DNA of 64,000 nt from Desulfobacterales bacterium (lineage in GTDB: Bacteria; Desulfobacterota; Desulfobacteria; Desulfobacterales; JAEINQ01): contig JAEINQ010000022.1 in NCBI GenBank assembly GCA_016342285.1, positions 1 to 64,000 on the forward strand. The letters run 5' to 3'. Under the pieces are notes generated by a model that did not search any database, was not told the origin of the DNA, and was given only the letters and a program-made list of their open reading frames with translations. The translations under genes were made by a program, and so were the position numbers. Position 1 is the stretch's first letter; the number at the start of each line of letters is the position of its first letter. Shown one piece after another: positions 34,119 to 43,575 of this stretch.

Positions 34119-35009
34119 ATGTTCGATCTCAGCGCTTATATGACGGAGAAACGATCCAGGATCGACCATCACCTCACCGAACGGCTCGAAAACAGCCCGG
34201 CCCCTACCCTTTTGACCCGGGCCATGACCTATTCGCTCATGGCTGGCGGCAAGCGCATCCGGCCCATACTCTGCCTGGCTTCGGCCGAAGCCGTGGGGAG
34301 GGGAGACACAGGTATATTAACGGCGGCCTGTGCCATCGAGATGATTCATACCTATTCTCTGATTCACGACGACCTGCCTGCCATGGATGACGACGCCCTG
34401 CGACGGGGGAAGCCCACCTGCCACACGGCCTTTGACGAAGCCACGGCTATTTTGGCCGGAGACGCCCTTTTGACCCTGGCTTTCGAGGTACTGGCCCATA
34501 CGGCCCAATCCGCCGGCATTGCCCCTGACAGATGGCTTCGGGTGATCGGCGGGGTGGCCCGGGCCGCGGGACGGTCCGGCATGATCGAAGGGCAGATGCA
34601 GGACATGGCCGCCGAGGGAAATCCTTTGGATCTGGATCGACTGGAACGAATGCATGCATTGAAAACCGGTGCGCTTATTGAGGTGTCGGTGTTCACCGGG
34701 GCACTGCTGGCAGGCGCCGATGAATGGCAAACAGACCGATTGGGGCGTTATGCACGCAACATCGGGCTGGCTTTTCAGGTCTGTGATGATTTGCTCAATG
34801 TTTACGGAGACTCCGAACAGATGGGCAAGGCGACCGGAACCGACCATGAACGGGGCAAGGCCACCTATCCCGCACTCATGGGCCTTGGGCCATCCCGGCG
34901 GCTGGCCGAGGATCTGGTCCATGAATCCTTGAAAGCTATCGAAGAGTTTGATAACAGGTCGGACCCATTGAGGGCCATCGCCCGATACACCATCGATCGA
35001 ACCCGGTAA
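34119..35009 (+). CDS. ispA: Polyprenyl (farnesyl/geranylgeranyl) diphosphate synthase
   Basis: A 296-residue trans-prenyltransferase. It carries GGKRIRP (about 44), the first Asp-rich motif DDLPAMDDD (about 85) and the second motif DDLLN (about 223), followed by KATG..HERGKATYP. It builds C15-C20 prenyl diphosphates for quinones, undecaprenyl phosphate and possibly other lipids. The third Asp of the second motif is replaced by Asn (DDxxN for DDxxD), which may affect metal binding or simply be a lineage variant. It lies between xseB and dxs. Confidence 0.94.
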   Translation: MFDLSAYMTEKRSRIDHHLTERLENSPAPTLLTRAMTYSLMAGGKRIRPILCLASAEAVGRGDTGILTAACAIEMIHTYSLIHDDLPAMDDDALRRGKPTCHTAFDEATAILAGDALLTLAFEVLAHTAQSAGIAPDRWLRVIGGVARAAGRSGMIEGQMQDMAAEGNPLDLDRLERMHALKTGALIEVSVFTGALLAGADEWQTDRLGRYARNIGLAFQVCDDLLNVYGDSEQMGKATGTDHERGKATYPALMGLGPSRRLAEDLVHESLKAIEEFDNRSDPLRAIARYTIDRTR

Positions 35010-35111
35010 CCAACAGGTTCGGTGTTAAGTGTTCAGAGTGCGCTTTGTGTGGTTTCAAAGACTTTTTATGAGCACATCATCATTTAGTAACCAAAAGGAG
35101 CATCACTGACC

Positions 35112-37004
35112 GTGGGCTTTCTGGATAACATCGATTCTCCCGCCGACCTGAAGAAGATCCCACGAAGCGATCTGCCCGCATTGGCCGAGGAGATCCGCCG
35201 CAGGATCGTTGAGGTGGTTTCCTCCACCGGGGGCCACCTGGCCTCCAGTTTAGGGGCCGTCGAACTGGCCATGGCGATCCACTATGTTTTCGACATCCCC
35301 CGGGACAGTGTCATCTGGGATGTCGGCCACCAGGCCTATGCCCACAAATTGCTGACAGGACGGCGAGACCGGTTTTCCACCCTGCGTCAACATGGCGGCG
35401 TCTCGGGCTTTACCCGCATGAGCGAAAGCCCCTACGACGCCTTTACCACCGGCCACAGCTCCACCTCCATATCGGCAGGCCTCGGCATGGCCTGCGCCCA
35501 GAAACTCAAGAACGAACCGGCAAAGGTTATTGCCGTCATTGGGGACGGCTCCCTGACCGCCGGCCTGGCCTACGAAGGGCTCAACCAGGCTGGAGACACC
35601 CCCAATGGCAAAGACGAGAAAAAAGACCTGATCGTCATCCTCAATGACAACGATATGTCCATTGCCGAAAACGTCGGTGCCCTTTCCTCTTTTCTCAGCC
35701 GCACCCTCTCCGCCAAAAGACTTCAGGACCTGCGCAAGGAACTCGGCGGTTTTCTCAAATCGTTGCCCAAATTCGGTGACGACATCTATCAGCTGGCCAA
35801 GCGCAGCGAAGAGTCCTTTAAGGCGTTCATCACCCCCGGCATGCTCTTTGAAGCTTTCAACTTCACTTATTTTGGTCCCATTAATGGCCACCGGCTGGGT
35901 CATCTTATTGATATATTAAATAATATTAAGCATCTGAACGAGCCCGTGCTGCTTCACGTGATGACCCGAAAAGGCAAAGGGTATGCCCCGGCCGAAAAAA
36001 ACCCCGTCTATTTCCATGGCTGCAGCAGCTTTGAAATCGAAACCGGTACCTGTATGAGCCGACCCAAAACAGTTCCCTCATACACCGAGGTGTTCGGCAA
36101 GACTTTGGTGGAACTGGCTGCTGCCGACAACCGGATCGTGGCGGTGACCGCCGCCATGCCCGAAGGGACGGGGCTTGCCGAATTCGGCAAGCAATACCCC
36201 GAACGGTTTTTCGATGTGGGCATCGCCGAACAACATGGCGTCACCTTTGCCGCCGGCATGGCCGCCAAGGGGATGCGGCCCGTGGTGGCAATCTATTCAA
36301 CCTTTCTTCAGCGTGCTTACGACCAGATACTCCATGACGTCTGCCTGGAAAACCTGCCGGTGATTTTTGCCATCGACCGCGGCGGCATTGTCGGAGAGGA
36401 CGGTCCGACCCATCACGGACTCTTTGACCTGTCTTTTCTTAGAAGCATACCCAATATGACGATCATGGCACCCAAGGACGAAAACGAACTCAGGTCCATG
36501 ATGGTCACGGCCCTGCTTCACGATGGCCCGTCGGCCATTCGTTATCCCCGTGGATCGGCCCTGGGGGTACCCCTGGATCCAAAACCGTCTCCCCTGCCCC
36601 TGGGTCGGGCCGAGGTGCTCCGCCAGGGGGACGACGTGGTCATTTTCGCCTTTGGCGGCACGGTCGTTGAGGCCTTGAAGGCAGCAGAACTGCTCCATCA
36701 AGAGGGGGTGAATGCCACCGTGGTCAACAGCCGGTTTCTCAAACCCATGGACACCGATCTGCTCCAGTCGTTGTGCCGGGACATACCGCGCATCGTTACC
36801 GTGGAAGAAAACGTTCGCCAGGGCGGCTTCGGCAGTGCGGTACTGGAAACCATTACCGACGCAGGCCTAAAGGATTTTTGCATTCAACGCATCGGCCTGC
36901 CGGATCGGTTCATTGAACACGGCGCCCAGAAACTGCTGCGGACCCGATACGGGCTCGACGCCGAGTCCATTGCCACTGCTGCCAAAAGCCTGTTGGCGAC
37001 ATAG
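35112..37004 (+). CDS. dxs: 1-deoxy-D-xylulose-5-phosphate synthase
   Basis: A 630-residue thiamine-diphosphate enzyme that condenses pyruvate with glyceraldehyde-3-phosphate, the first step of the MEP isoprenoid pathway. Signatures: [28 protein letters not shown] (about 115), the ThDP motif GDGSLTAG..N (about 147), and [15 protein letters not shown] (about 421). The start is GTG with AAGGAG about 12 bases upstream; no better start is available. It follows ispA by 102 bp. Confidence 0.97.
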   Translation: MGFLDNIDSPADLKKIPRSDLPALAEEIRRRIVEVVSSTGGHLASSLGAVELAMAIHYVFDIPRDSVIWDVGHQAYAHKLLTGRRDRFSTLRQHGGVSGFTRMSESPYDAFTTGHSSTSISAGLGMACAQKLKNEPAKVIAVIGDGSLTAGLAYEGLNQAGDTPNGKDEKKDLIVILNDNDMSIAENVGALSSFLSRTLSAKRLQDLRKELGGFLKSLPKFGDDIYQLAKRSEESFKAFITPGMLFEAFNFTYFGPINGHRLGHLIDILNNIKHLNEPVLLHVMTRKGKGYAPAEKNPVYFHGCSSFEIETGTCMSRPKTVPSYTEVFGKTLVELAAADNRIVAVTAAMPEGTGLAEFGKQYPERFFDVGIAEQHGVTFAAGMAAKGMRPVVAIYSTFLQRAYDQILHDVCLENLPVIFAIDRGGIVGEDGPTHHGLFDLSFLRSIPNMTIMAPKDENELRSMMVTALLHDGPSAIRYPRGSALGVPLDPKPSPLPLGRAEVLRQGDDVVIFAFGGTVVEALKAAELLHQEGVNATVVNSRFLKPMDTDLLQSLCRDIPRIVTVEENVRQGGFGSAVLETITDAGLKDFCIQRIGLPDRFIEHGAQKLLRTRYGLDAESIATAAKSLLAT

Positions 37005-37132
37005 GAAGCCCCAGCTTTGGGTTACCTTCTACAATCGGATGGGTTGTCGCCCCCCATATCAGTTTGGAGTGACTAAAGTGAGCCAAAGTGACGGTTGTTC
37101 TGTTCTCGCAGGAACAGTAGAACCTTTCCGGG

Positions 37133-37153
37133 TCCACCACTGGAAGTGGTGGA
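37133..37153. repeat. CCACCACT hairpin repeat, copy 2
   Basis: TCCACCACT-gga-AGTGGTGGA is a perfect 9-bp stem; the 31729-31747 hairpin has nearly the same sequence. It lies 40 bp before tlyA. Confidence 0.8.
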
Positions 37154-37192
37154 TTTATTGCTGAGAAAACGTAGCGCAGAGATTTTCCCGCC

Positions 37193-37942
37193 ATGGCCCA
37201 AGCCAAGATCAGACTCGATCAGCTCCTTGTGGAAAAAGGGCTGACCCACAGCCGCCAGCGGGCCAAGGCGCTGATTATGGCCGGGCAGGTTCGGGTGGAC
37301 GATCTGACCCGGGACAAGCCCGGTACCCTGGTTTCAACGTTGGCCAAAATCGACCTGACGGGCCAGGATATGCCCTACGTCAGCCGGGGAGGTCTAAAAC
37401 TGGCCAAAGCCCTGGACCATTTCGCCATATCCCCCCAAGGCTGGGTCTGCATGGACATCGGGGCCTCCACCGGCGGTTTTACCGACTGTCTGCTGAAAAG
37501 CGGGGCTGTCCGGGTGATCGCCGTGGATGTGGGGTACGGCCAACTGGCCTGGACCCTGCGCCAGGATCCCCGGGTGGTGGTCATGGAGCGGACCAACATC
37601 CGCCATCTTCCCGTCGATGCCGTCTCCGAGCCCATGGACCTGGTGACCATCGACGTGTCGTTTATTTCCCTGAAGATTGTTGTCCCGGCTGCCCTTGGCT
37701 TTGTAAAGCCGGGAGGCGTGATCCTCGCCTTGATCAAACCCCAGTTCGAAGTCGGGCGTGACAAGGTGGGTAAAGGCGGCGTGGTGCGAGACCCGACCCT
37801 TCATGACGCCGTCATTGAAGACTTATCCCGGTTCTTTGACGACCACGGGTTGAGGTGCCGGGGCGTTGTAGCCTCGCCGATCCTCGGACCCAAGGGAAAC
37901 CGTGAGTTCATCATCGCCCTGGGCTGGGACCAAGGCCTGTGA
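37193..37942 (+). CDS. tlyA: TlyA-family rRNA methyltransferase
   Basis: A 249-residue protein with an N-terminal S4 RNA-binding domain (about 4-65, 'RLDQLLVEKGLTHSRQRAKAL') and an FtsJ-like methyltransferase domain ('DIGASTGGFTDCLLKSGA', SAM motif I, about 86-103). TlyA methylates ribose 2'-OH groups in 16S/23S rRNA; older annotations call it hemolysin. It commonly follows dxs. The start has no ideal ribosome site but matches family N-termini. Confidence 0.95.
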   Translation: MAQAKIRLDQLLVEKGLTHSRQRAKALIMAGQVRVDDLTRDKPGTLVSTLAKIDLTGQDMPYVSRGGLKLAKALDHFAISPQGWVCMDIGASTGGFTDCLLKSGAVRVIAVDVGYGQLAWTLRQDPRVVVMERTNIRHLPVDAVSEPMDLVTIDVSFISLKIVVPAALGFVKPGGVILALIKPQFEVGRDKVGKGGVVRDPTLHDAVIEDLSRFFDDHGLRCRGVVASPILGPKGNREFIIALGWDQGL

Positions 37943-38040
37943 AAAACCCCTTGATTTTTTTGATGGCGCCTTTTAAAGATAACATTTTTAGCACCCCTGC
38001 GGCTGACGACCATTTGATTAACTGACAGAGAGGAGTCTAG

Positions 38041-40113
38041 ATGAGCGACATGGTGGACAAACTGAGAAACATCGCCCTGGCAGCCCATGCCGGAGCTGGA
38101 AAAACCTCCCTTGCCGAGGTGATGCTCTATAACAACGGCTTGACCAACCGTCTGGGCAAGGTAGATGAAGGCAACACGCTCATGGATTTTGAGCCCGAAG
38201 AACTCGTCCGCCGATCGAGCATCAGTACGGCCTTTCATCAGTACCCATGGAAGAAACACACCATCAGCCTGATCGACACCCCGGGAGACCAGAATTTTTT
38301 CACCGACACCAAACTCTGCATGCAGGCTGCCGACAGCGCCCTTTTTCTCATCGACGCCGTGGACGGTGTTAAAGTCCAGACCGATGCTGCCTGGGAATTC
38401 GCACGGGAATACGGCCTTCCCTGCGCCATTTTCATCAATAAACTAGACAAGGACCGATCCGATTTTCAGGCAACCGTAAAAGACGCCACTGAGTGCTTCG
38501 ACATCCGTCCGATCCTTTTGCAACTTCCCATCGGCAGCCAGACCGAATTTAAAGGCGTGGTGGACCTGATCACCATGAAGGCCTATGTCTACGACGACCA
38601 GGGCAAAGCCAGCGTCCAGGACATTCCGGCCGATATGGTTGACTTGGCTGAAAGCGAAAAAGAAACGCTCATCGATAACATCGCCGAGGCTGACGACTCC
38701 CTTCTGGAAAAATACCTGGAGGGCGAGACCCTTACTGATGAAGAAATCCACGCCGCCTTGAAAAAAGGGACCCTGGAACGGATCTTTGTACCGGTTCTCT
38801 GCGGCAGCGCCACCCGAAATATCGGTATCGACCTGGTTTCGGACTTCATCGTCAACTGCATGCCCTCCCCTGCCGAACGGGGACCGCGCCTGGGAACAGA
38901 TGACAACACCGGCGATGAGGTCCAGCGGGAGCCGACCGAAGACGCTCCATTTTCAGCTTTTGTCTTCAAAACCGTGGCCGATCCCTATGCCGGTCGCCTG
39001 TCCATTTTCCGGGTGGTGTCCGGAAAGCTGGGCAGCGATGGGACGTTCTACAATCCCAAAAAGAGGGCCAAAGAGCGCTTCAACCAGTTGTTGACCCTGG
39101 CCGGCAAGGAACAAAAACCGACCGGCGGTGCCTTTCCCGGATCCATCGTGGCCGTGGCCAAACTCAAGGAGACCACCACCGGCGACACCATCTGTGACGA
39201 CAGCGCAAAAATTCTCTTTCCCCTGGCCGAGCCCATGCCAACCCTGATCTCTTTCTCCCTGACCGCCAAGAACAAGGGAGACGAGGACAAGATTTACAGT
39301 TCCCTGACCAGGGTTCTCGAAGAAGATCCCGGCCTGAAGGTGGACCGCAACGCCGAAACCAAAGAGATTCTGCTCTCGGGCATGGGTCAGGTGCACATTG
39401 AAACCACCGTCAACAAACTTAAACGCAAATTCAATGTGGAAGTCCAGCTCAACACCCCCAAAATTCCCTACCGGGAGACCATTAAGAAAAAGGTCCGGGT
39501 CCAGGGACGCCACAAGAAACAGACCGGCGGCCATGGCCAGTTCGGGGACTGCTGGGTCCAGTTCGAACCGCTGCCCCGCGGCAGCGGATTTGAATTCAAA
39601 GATGGCATCGTGGGCGGGGTGATTCCCAAGACCTACATACCCGCCGTTGAAAAAGGGATCATCGAGTCGGCCCAGCGTGGGGTGCTGGCCGGGTTCCCCT
39701 GCATCGACTTCAAGGCCACGCTTGACTTCGGCTCTTTCCATGCGGTGGACAGTTCGGAAATGGCCTTCAAAATCGCCGGTTCCCTGGCATTTAAAAACGC
39801 GGCGGCAGACGCCAAACCGGTACTGCTCGAACCGATCATGGATGTGACCGTAATCACCCCCGACGAGTTTATGGGGGATATCATGGGCGACTTAAACGGA
39901 CGGCGCGGCCGCGTGATGGGCATGGACAGCGCCGGCAAGAACCAGGTGATCAAGGCCCAGGTCCCCATGGCCGAATTTCTGACCTACGCCCCGGATCTCA
40001 ATTCCATGACCGGCGGCCGCGGCACGTACACCATGAAATTCTCCCACTACGATGAAGTGCCCTCCCAAATCTCCGAGAAACTCGTAGAGGAGATCAACAA
40101 GGCAAAAGAATAG
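38041..40113 (+). CDS. Elongation factor G-like translational GTPase (divergent)
   Basis: A 690-residue EF-G architecture: G domain with P-loop AHAGAGKT (about 16-23), NKLDK (about 134), then domains II-V with the domain IV loop 'GGHGQFGDCWVQFEP' and the C-terminal 'LMGDIMGDLNGRRGRV'-like block. Two switch features differ from canonical EF-G: DTPGD replaces DTPGH at about 79-83, removing the catalytic His, and switch I reads VRRSSIS in place of RGITI. This fits the second, non-canonical EF-G-like group rather than the housekeeping gene. AGAGAGGAG precedes the start. A strong terminator follows. Confidence 0.92.
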   Translation: MSDMVDKLRNIALAAHAGAGKTSLAEVMLYNNGLTNRLGKVDEGNTLMDFEPEELVRRSSISTAFHQYPWKKHTISLIDTPGDQNFFTDTKLCMQAADSALFLIDAVDGVKVQTDAAWEFAREYGLPCAIFINKLDKDRSDFQATVKDATECFDIRPILLQLPIGSQTEFKGVVDLITMKAYVYDDQGKASVQDIPADMVDLAESEKETLIDNIAEADDSLLEKYLEGETLTDEEIHAALKKGTLERIFVPVLCGSATRNIGIDLVSDFIVNCMPSPAERGPRLGTDDNTGDEVQREPTEDAPFSAFVFKTVADPYAGRLSIFRVVSGKLGSDGTFYNPKKRAKERFNQLLTLAGKEQKPTGGAFPGSIVAVAKLKETTTGDTICDDSAKILFPLAEPMPTLISFSLTAKNKGDEDKIYSSLTRVLEEDPGLKVDRNAETKEILLSGMGQVHIETTVNKLKRKFNVEVQLNTPKIPYRETIKKKVRVQGRHKKQTGGHGQFGDCWVQFEPLPRGSGFEFKDGIVGGVIPKTYIPAVEKGIIESAQRGVLAGFPCIDFKATLDFGSFHAVDSSEMAFKIAGSLAFKNAAADAKPVLLEPIMDVTVITPDEFMGDIMGDLNGRRGRVMGMDSAGKNQVIKAQVPMAEFLTYAPDLNSMTGGRGTYTMKFSHYDEVPSQISEKLVEEINKAKE

Positions 40114-40163
40114 AATCCGCTGGGCGATTTTACGAGAGGCGACTTCCCCACTCCGTTTAAAAC

Positions 40164-40205
40164 AAAAACCGTCGATCGGCCCCGTGCCGGTCGACGGTTT
40201 TTGTT
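40164..40205 (+). terminator. Intrinsic terminator after the EF-G-like gene
   Basis: AAAACCGTCGATCGGC pairs with GCCGGTCGACGGTTTT (16 bp, one G-U) around a 5-nt loop and ends in a T run. Confidence 0.92.
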
Positions 40206-40255
40206 TCAATCCATGCCAGTTCTCGAGTCTTTGCATCCCCTGCCCTGCCCTTCGA

Positions 40256-40284
40256 TTGACATGGGGGATGGTTTGACCTATATC
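40256..40284 (+). promoter_or_regulatory. Sigma-70 promoter of the sensor-kinase unit
   Basis: TTGACA (40256-40261), a 17-bp spacer and TATATC (40279-40284) lie about 240 bp upstream of the small membrane protein. The long leader contains hairpin repeat copy C. Confidence 0.6.
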
Positions 40285-40423
40285 AAGGCCAGAGCCCGTT
40301 GACGCCGTACCGAATCGGTGGATGCTTTGATGCCTTTTTCCTGCAACGTCCGGGCGGGTTTTCCCCATCGCCGCCCTGTGCGCCGATCCAACCAGTCGCC
40401 GGGTTAGGACCAAGGGCGATTTC

Positions 40424-40519
40424 GAATGATCATTTTGCCCCCTCTCTGGGGGATTTCCTATATTCCATCCCCTTTGCGGGCGGAGACTCAATGCGGTCAA
40501 ACGGCATTGCGGAGGTCCC
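40424..40519 (+). repeat. SD-type hairpin repeat, copy C
   Basis: GAATGATCATTTTG-CCCCCTCTctgGGGGG, then 'atttcctatattccatccc', GCGGGCGGAGACTCA, 'cattgcGGAGGTCCC'. It shares with copy B the GATCATTTTG, the C5/G5 hairpin, CCATCC, GGAGACTCA and the final GGAGGTCC, and it again supplies the ribosome site of the next gene. Confidence 0.7.
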
Positions 40520-40525
40520 TTTGCC

Positions 40526-40747
40526 ATGACACCGGACAGCATCATCAACAAACGGCTGGTCGCCCTGTTTCTGCTGGGATGTGTGCTGTTCAACTACCCG
40601 ATCCTGTCGCTGGTCAATGTCAATACGCTGGTGATGGGTATTCCCCTGCTCTATCTCTACCTGTTTGCCGTGTGGGCAATATTGATCGGCCTCGTGGTCT
40701 GGATCACCCCCATGGAGAAAAGCCGTCAACCTCCGGAACCGCGGTAA
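40526..40747 (+). CDS. Small two-helix membrane protein upstream of the SSS-kinase
   Basis: A 73-residue protein with two transmembrane helices (about 10-28 'LVALFLLGCVLFNYPILSL' and 35-60) and a short basic tail. It ends 10 bp before the sensor kinase. In pseudomonads a small membrane protein (CbrX) is encoded and translationally coupled immediately before the homologous kinase CbrA. The position and size here are the same, so a similar accessory role is likely, but I cannot establish homology from sequence alone. GGAGGT lies nine bases before the start. Confidence 0.8.
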   Translation: MTPDSIINKRLVALFLLGCVLFNYPILSLVNVNTLVMGIPLLYLYLFAVWAILIGLVVWITPMEKSRQPPEPR

Positions 40748-40757
40748 CGAGGGCGCC

Positions 40758-43544
40758 ATGCTGGAAACCGGCACCATTTTGTTTTTCTCCTTCGGCTACG
40801 TGGCCCTTCTTTTTGCCGTGGCTTATTACGGCGACAAACGGGCGGACCAGGGTCGCAGCATCATCAGCAATCCCTACATCTACGCCCTCTCCCTGGCCGT
40901 CTATTGCACGGCCTGGACCTATTACGGCAGTGTCGGGCGGGCGGCCAACACCGGGCCGGACTTTCTGACCATCTACCTGGGGCCGACCCTCATGGTCACC
41001 CTGGGATGGCTGGTGCTGAAAAAAATCATCCGCATCAGCAAGGTCCACCACATCACTTCCATCGCTGATTTCGTGGCGTCTCGCTACGGGAAAAGCTCCA
41101 CACTGGGCGGCATGGTGACCATCATTGCCGTCCTGGGCGTTATCCCATACATCTCTCTTCAGCTCAAAGCCATCTCGGCCAGTTTCCTCATCGTCAAGCA
41201 GTATCCCAGCATGAATATGCCGGCCACCATGCCAGGACTTCCCTTTTTTCACGACACCGCCTTTTACGTGGCCCTGCTGCTGGCCGTGTTCGCCATTCTT
41301 TTCGGCACCCGTCACCTCGACGTCACCGAGCGCCACGAAGGGCTGGTGGCGGCCATCGCCTTTGAATCCCTGGTCAAGCTCGTGGCCTTTGTCTCCGTGG
41401 GGCTGTTTGTAACCTATTTCGTCTACGACGGTTTTGCCGATTTGTTCCGCCAGGCCCAGGCCGCACCCCAGTTGCAACGACTGTTCACCATTCCATTGTC
41501 TCAAGGAAACTATACGGGCTGGACCATGCACATCCTGCTTTCCATGATGGCTGTGGTCCTGTTGCCCAGGCAGTTTCAGGTCATGGTGGTTGAGAACGTG
41601 AACGAAACCCACCTCAACCGCGCCATCTGGCTTTTTCCGCTCTACCTGCTCGCCATCAACCTCTTTGTCCTCCCCATCGCCCTGGGAGGAGCGCTTCATT
41701 TCGCCGGCCGGCCGGTGGATCCCGACACCTTTGTTCTGACCCTGCCCATGGCCATGGGCCAGGAGGGGCTGGTCCTGTTCGTCTATCTGGGCGGGCTGTC
41801 CGCCGCCACCGGCATGGTCATCGTAGAGACCATCGCGCTTTCCACCATGATCTGCAACGATCTGGCCATGCCGATCCTCCTGCGGTTCTTCCCAGAAGCC
41901 CTGTCCGGCCGGAGCGACCTGAGCAACCTGCTGCTGATCATTCGCAGGGGAAGCATCATCCTTGTTCTGCTCATGGGGTATGCCTATTTTCATTTCATCG
42001 GTGAGTTTTATACCCTGGTCTCCATCGGACTGGTCAGTTTTGCCGCCGTCGCCCAATTCGCGCCGGCCATTCTCGGAGGGCTCTTCTGGAAAGGCGGTAC
42101 CCGATCCGGGGCCCTTTGCGGCCTGGCAGCCGGTTTTTTTGTATGGGGATATACCCTGGCCTTCCCTTCCCTGGTGGCAACGGGTCTGGTTTCACCCGCC
42201 CTGATCACCGATGGGCCCTTCGGCATCGCACTGTTGCGTCCCTTTCACCTCTTCGGCCTCGACATCGGCATCCACCGGCTGGACCATGTTTCCCATGCGG
42301 TGTTCTGGAGCCTTTTTGCCAATATCGGCGTTTATGTGTCCGCCAGTCTTTTTAGCCGGCCCTCGGCCATGGAGCATACCCAGGCGGCCCTTTTCGTCGA
42401 TGTGTTCCGCTACTCCAGGCATCCTGGCGAATCTGCTTTCTGGCGGGGTACGGCGGCAGTGCCCGACCTTCACTTCCTGCTGGCACGGTTTTTGGGCACC
42501 GAACGGACCGATGAAGCCTTTGCCAGTTATGCCCGGGAACACGGAATGGATCTCATTGCAGATCCAAGCGCCGACCCCGGACTGGTAAATTACGCGGAAA
42601 AGATGCTGGCCGGCACCATCGGTTCAGCATCGGCCCGGGTCATGGTGGCATCGGTGGTCAAGGAGGAGCGCCTCGGCATCGAGGAAGTCATGAATATTTT
42701 GGATGAGACCCGCCAGGTCATCCACTACAGCAAGGAACTGGAAAAGGCCACGGCAGATCTCAAGGCGGCCAATGAACGCCTTCAGGAGCTCGACCGATTA
42801 AAGGACGAGTTTATCTCGACGGTGACCCATGAACTGCGCACCCCATTGACATCGGTCCGATCCCTGGCGGAAATCATCCACGACAATCCCCGGCTGGACG
42901 AAGACCGCCAGCGCAGTTTTTCCAAGATCATCATCGACGAGAGCCAGCGACTGACCCGGCTCATTACCCAGGTCCTTGATTTTCAAAAGATAGAATCAGG
43001 ACAAATGGAGTGGTGCATGGCTCGCGTGCAACTGGACGCCATCATCGCCGATGCCGCAGCAGCCATGAATCAGCTCATTCAAGGCGGCGGCATGACGCTG
43101 TCCTTGCGTCTGCCGGAGTCGGCCCCGGAGGTCCGGGGCGACCGGGATCGCCTGATACAGGTGGTCATGAACCTCATATCCAATGCCGTGAAATTCTGCA
43201 CGCCGGGTGAAGGGCGGATCAGTATCACCCTGGCCCGGCACCGCAATGGGCTCCGGGTGGATGTGCGGGACAACGGCATCGGCATTGATCCTGCCCACCA
43301 GGACATTATTTTTGAAAAATTCAGACAGGTCCAGGCCAACGGCCGTGGAAGGCCCCGCGGCAGCGGACTGGGACTGACCATCACCAAACAGATCATCGAC
43401 TTTCACGGGGGCCGAATCTGGGTTCAGAGCGAGCACGGTGCCGGGGCCACGTTCTCTTTCGTCCTTCCCTGTGTCGATCCACCAACCCGACAGCCTCAAG
43501 CCACGCAACGCCAGAAGAACATTGACCCTTCAACCGAAACGTAG
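40758..43544 (+). CDS. Sodium:solute symporter fused to a histidine kinase (CbrA-like)
   Basis: A 928-residue fusion. Residues about 1-520 are a 12-13 helix SSS/SLC5-type transporter. Residues about 545-650 form a STAC-like connector, and a short coiled coil is followed by HisKA with phospho-acceptor His691 (VTHELRTPLTS) and a HATPase domain with N (NLISNAVKF), G1 (DNGIGIDP) and G2 (GSGLGLT) boxes. Known relatives (CbrA, CrbS) couple carbon-source sensing to two-component signalling; CrbS controls acetate use. The neighbouring acyl-CoA hydrolase and the distant acs support a carboxylate theme. No response regulator is adjacent. A STAC plus kinase without a receiver domain is the CbrA arrangement. 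Confidence 0.95.
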   Translation: MLETGTILFFSFGYVALLFAVAYYGDKRADQGRSIISNPYIYALSLAVYCTAWTYYGSVGRAANTGPDFLTIYLGPTLMVTLGWLVLKKIIRISKVHHITSIADFVASRYGKSSTLGGMVTIIAVLGVIPYISLQLKAISASFLIVKQYPSMNMPATMPGLPFFHDTAFYVALLLAVFAILFGTRHLDVTERHEGLVAAIAFESLVKLVAFVSVGLFVTYFVYDGFADLFRQAQAAPQLQRLFTIPLSQGNYTGWTMHILLSMMAVVLLPRQFQVMVVENVNETHLNRAIWLFPLYLLAINLFVLPIALGGALHFAGRPVDPDTFVLTLPMAMGQEGLVLFVYLGGLSAATGMVIVETIALSTMICNDLAMPILLRFFPEALSGRSDLSNLLLIIRRGSIILVLLMGYAYFHFIGEFYTLVSIGLVSFAAVAQFAPAILGGLFWKGGTRSGALCGLAAGFFVWGYTLAFPSLVATGLVSPALITDGPFGIALLRPFHLFGLDIGIHRLDHVSHAVFWSLFANIGVYVSASLFSRPSAMEHTQAALFVDVFRYSRHPGESAFWRGTAAVPDLHFLLARFLGTERTDEAFASYAREHGMDLIADPSADPGLVNYAEKMLAGTIGSASARVMVASVVKEERLGIEEVMNILDETRQVIHYSKELEKATADLKAANERLQELDRLKDEFISTVTHELRTPLTSVRSLAEIIHDNPRLDEDRQRSFSKIIIDESQRLTRLITQVLDFQKIESGQMEWCMARVQLDAIIADAAAAMNQLIQGGGMTLSLRLPESAPEVRGDRDRLIQVVMNLISNAVKFCTPGEGRISITLARHRNGLRVDVRDNGIGIDPAHQDIIFEKFRQVQANGRGRPRGSGLGLTITKQIIDFHGGRIWVQSEHGAGATFSFVLPCVDPPTRQPQATQRQKNIDPSTET

Positions 43545-43575
43545 CGCTGACAAACGGTAGTAAACAGGAGGGATC

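Noticed and set aside
40704-42056. A 450-codon frame antisense to the SSS-kinase gene
   Set aside because: Shadow of the transporter coding sequence; His/Gln/Gly-rich composition typical of reversed membrane-protein codons.
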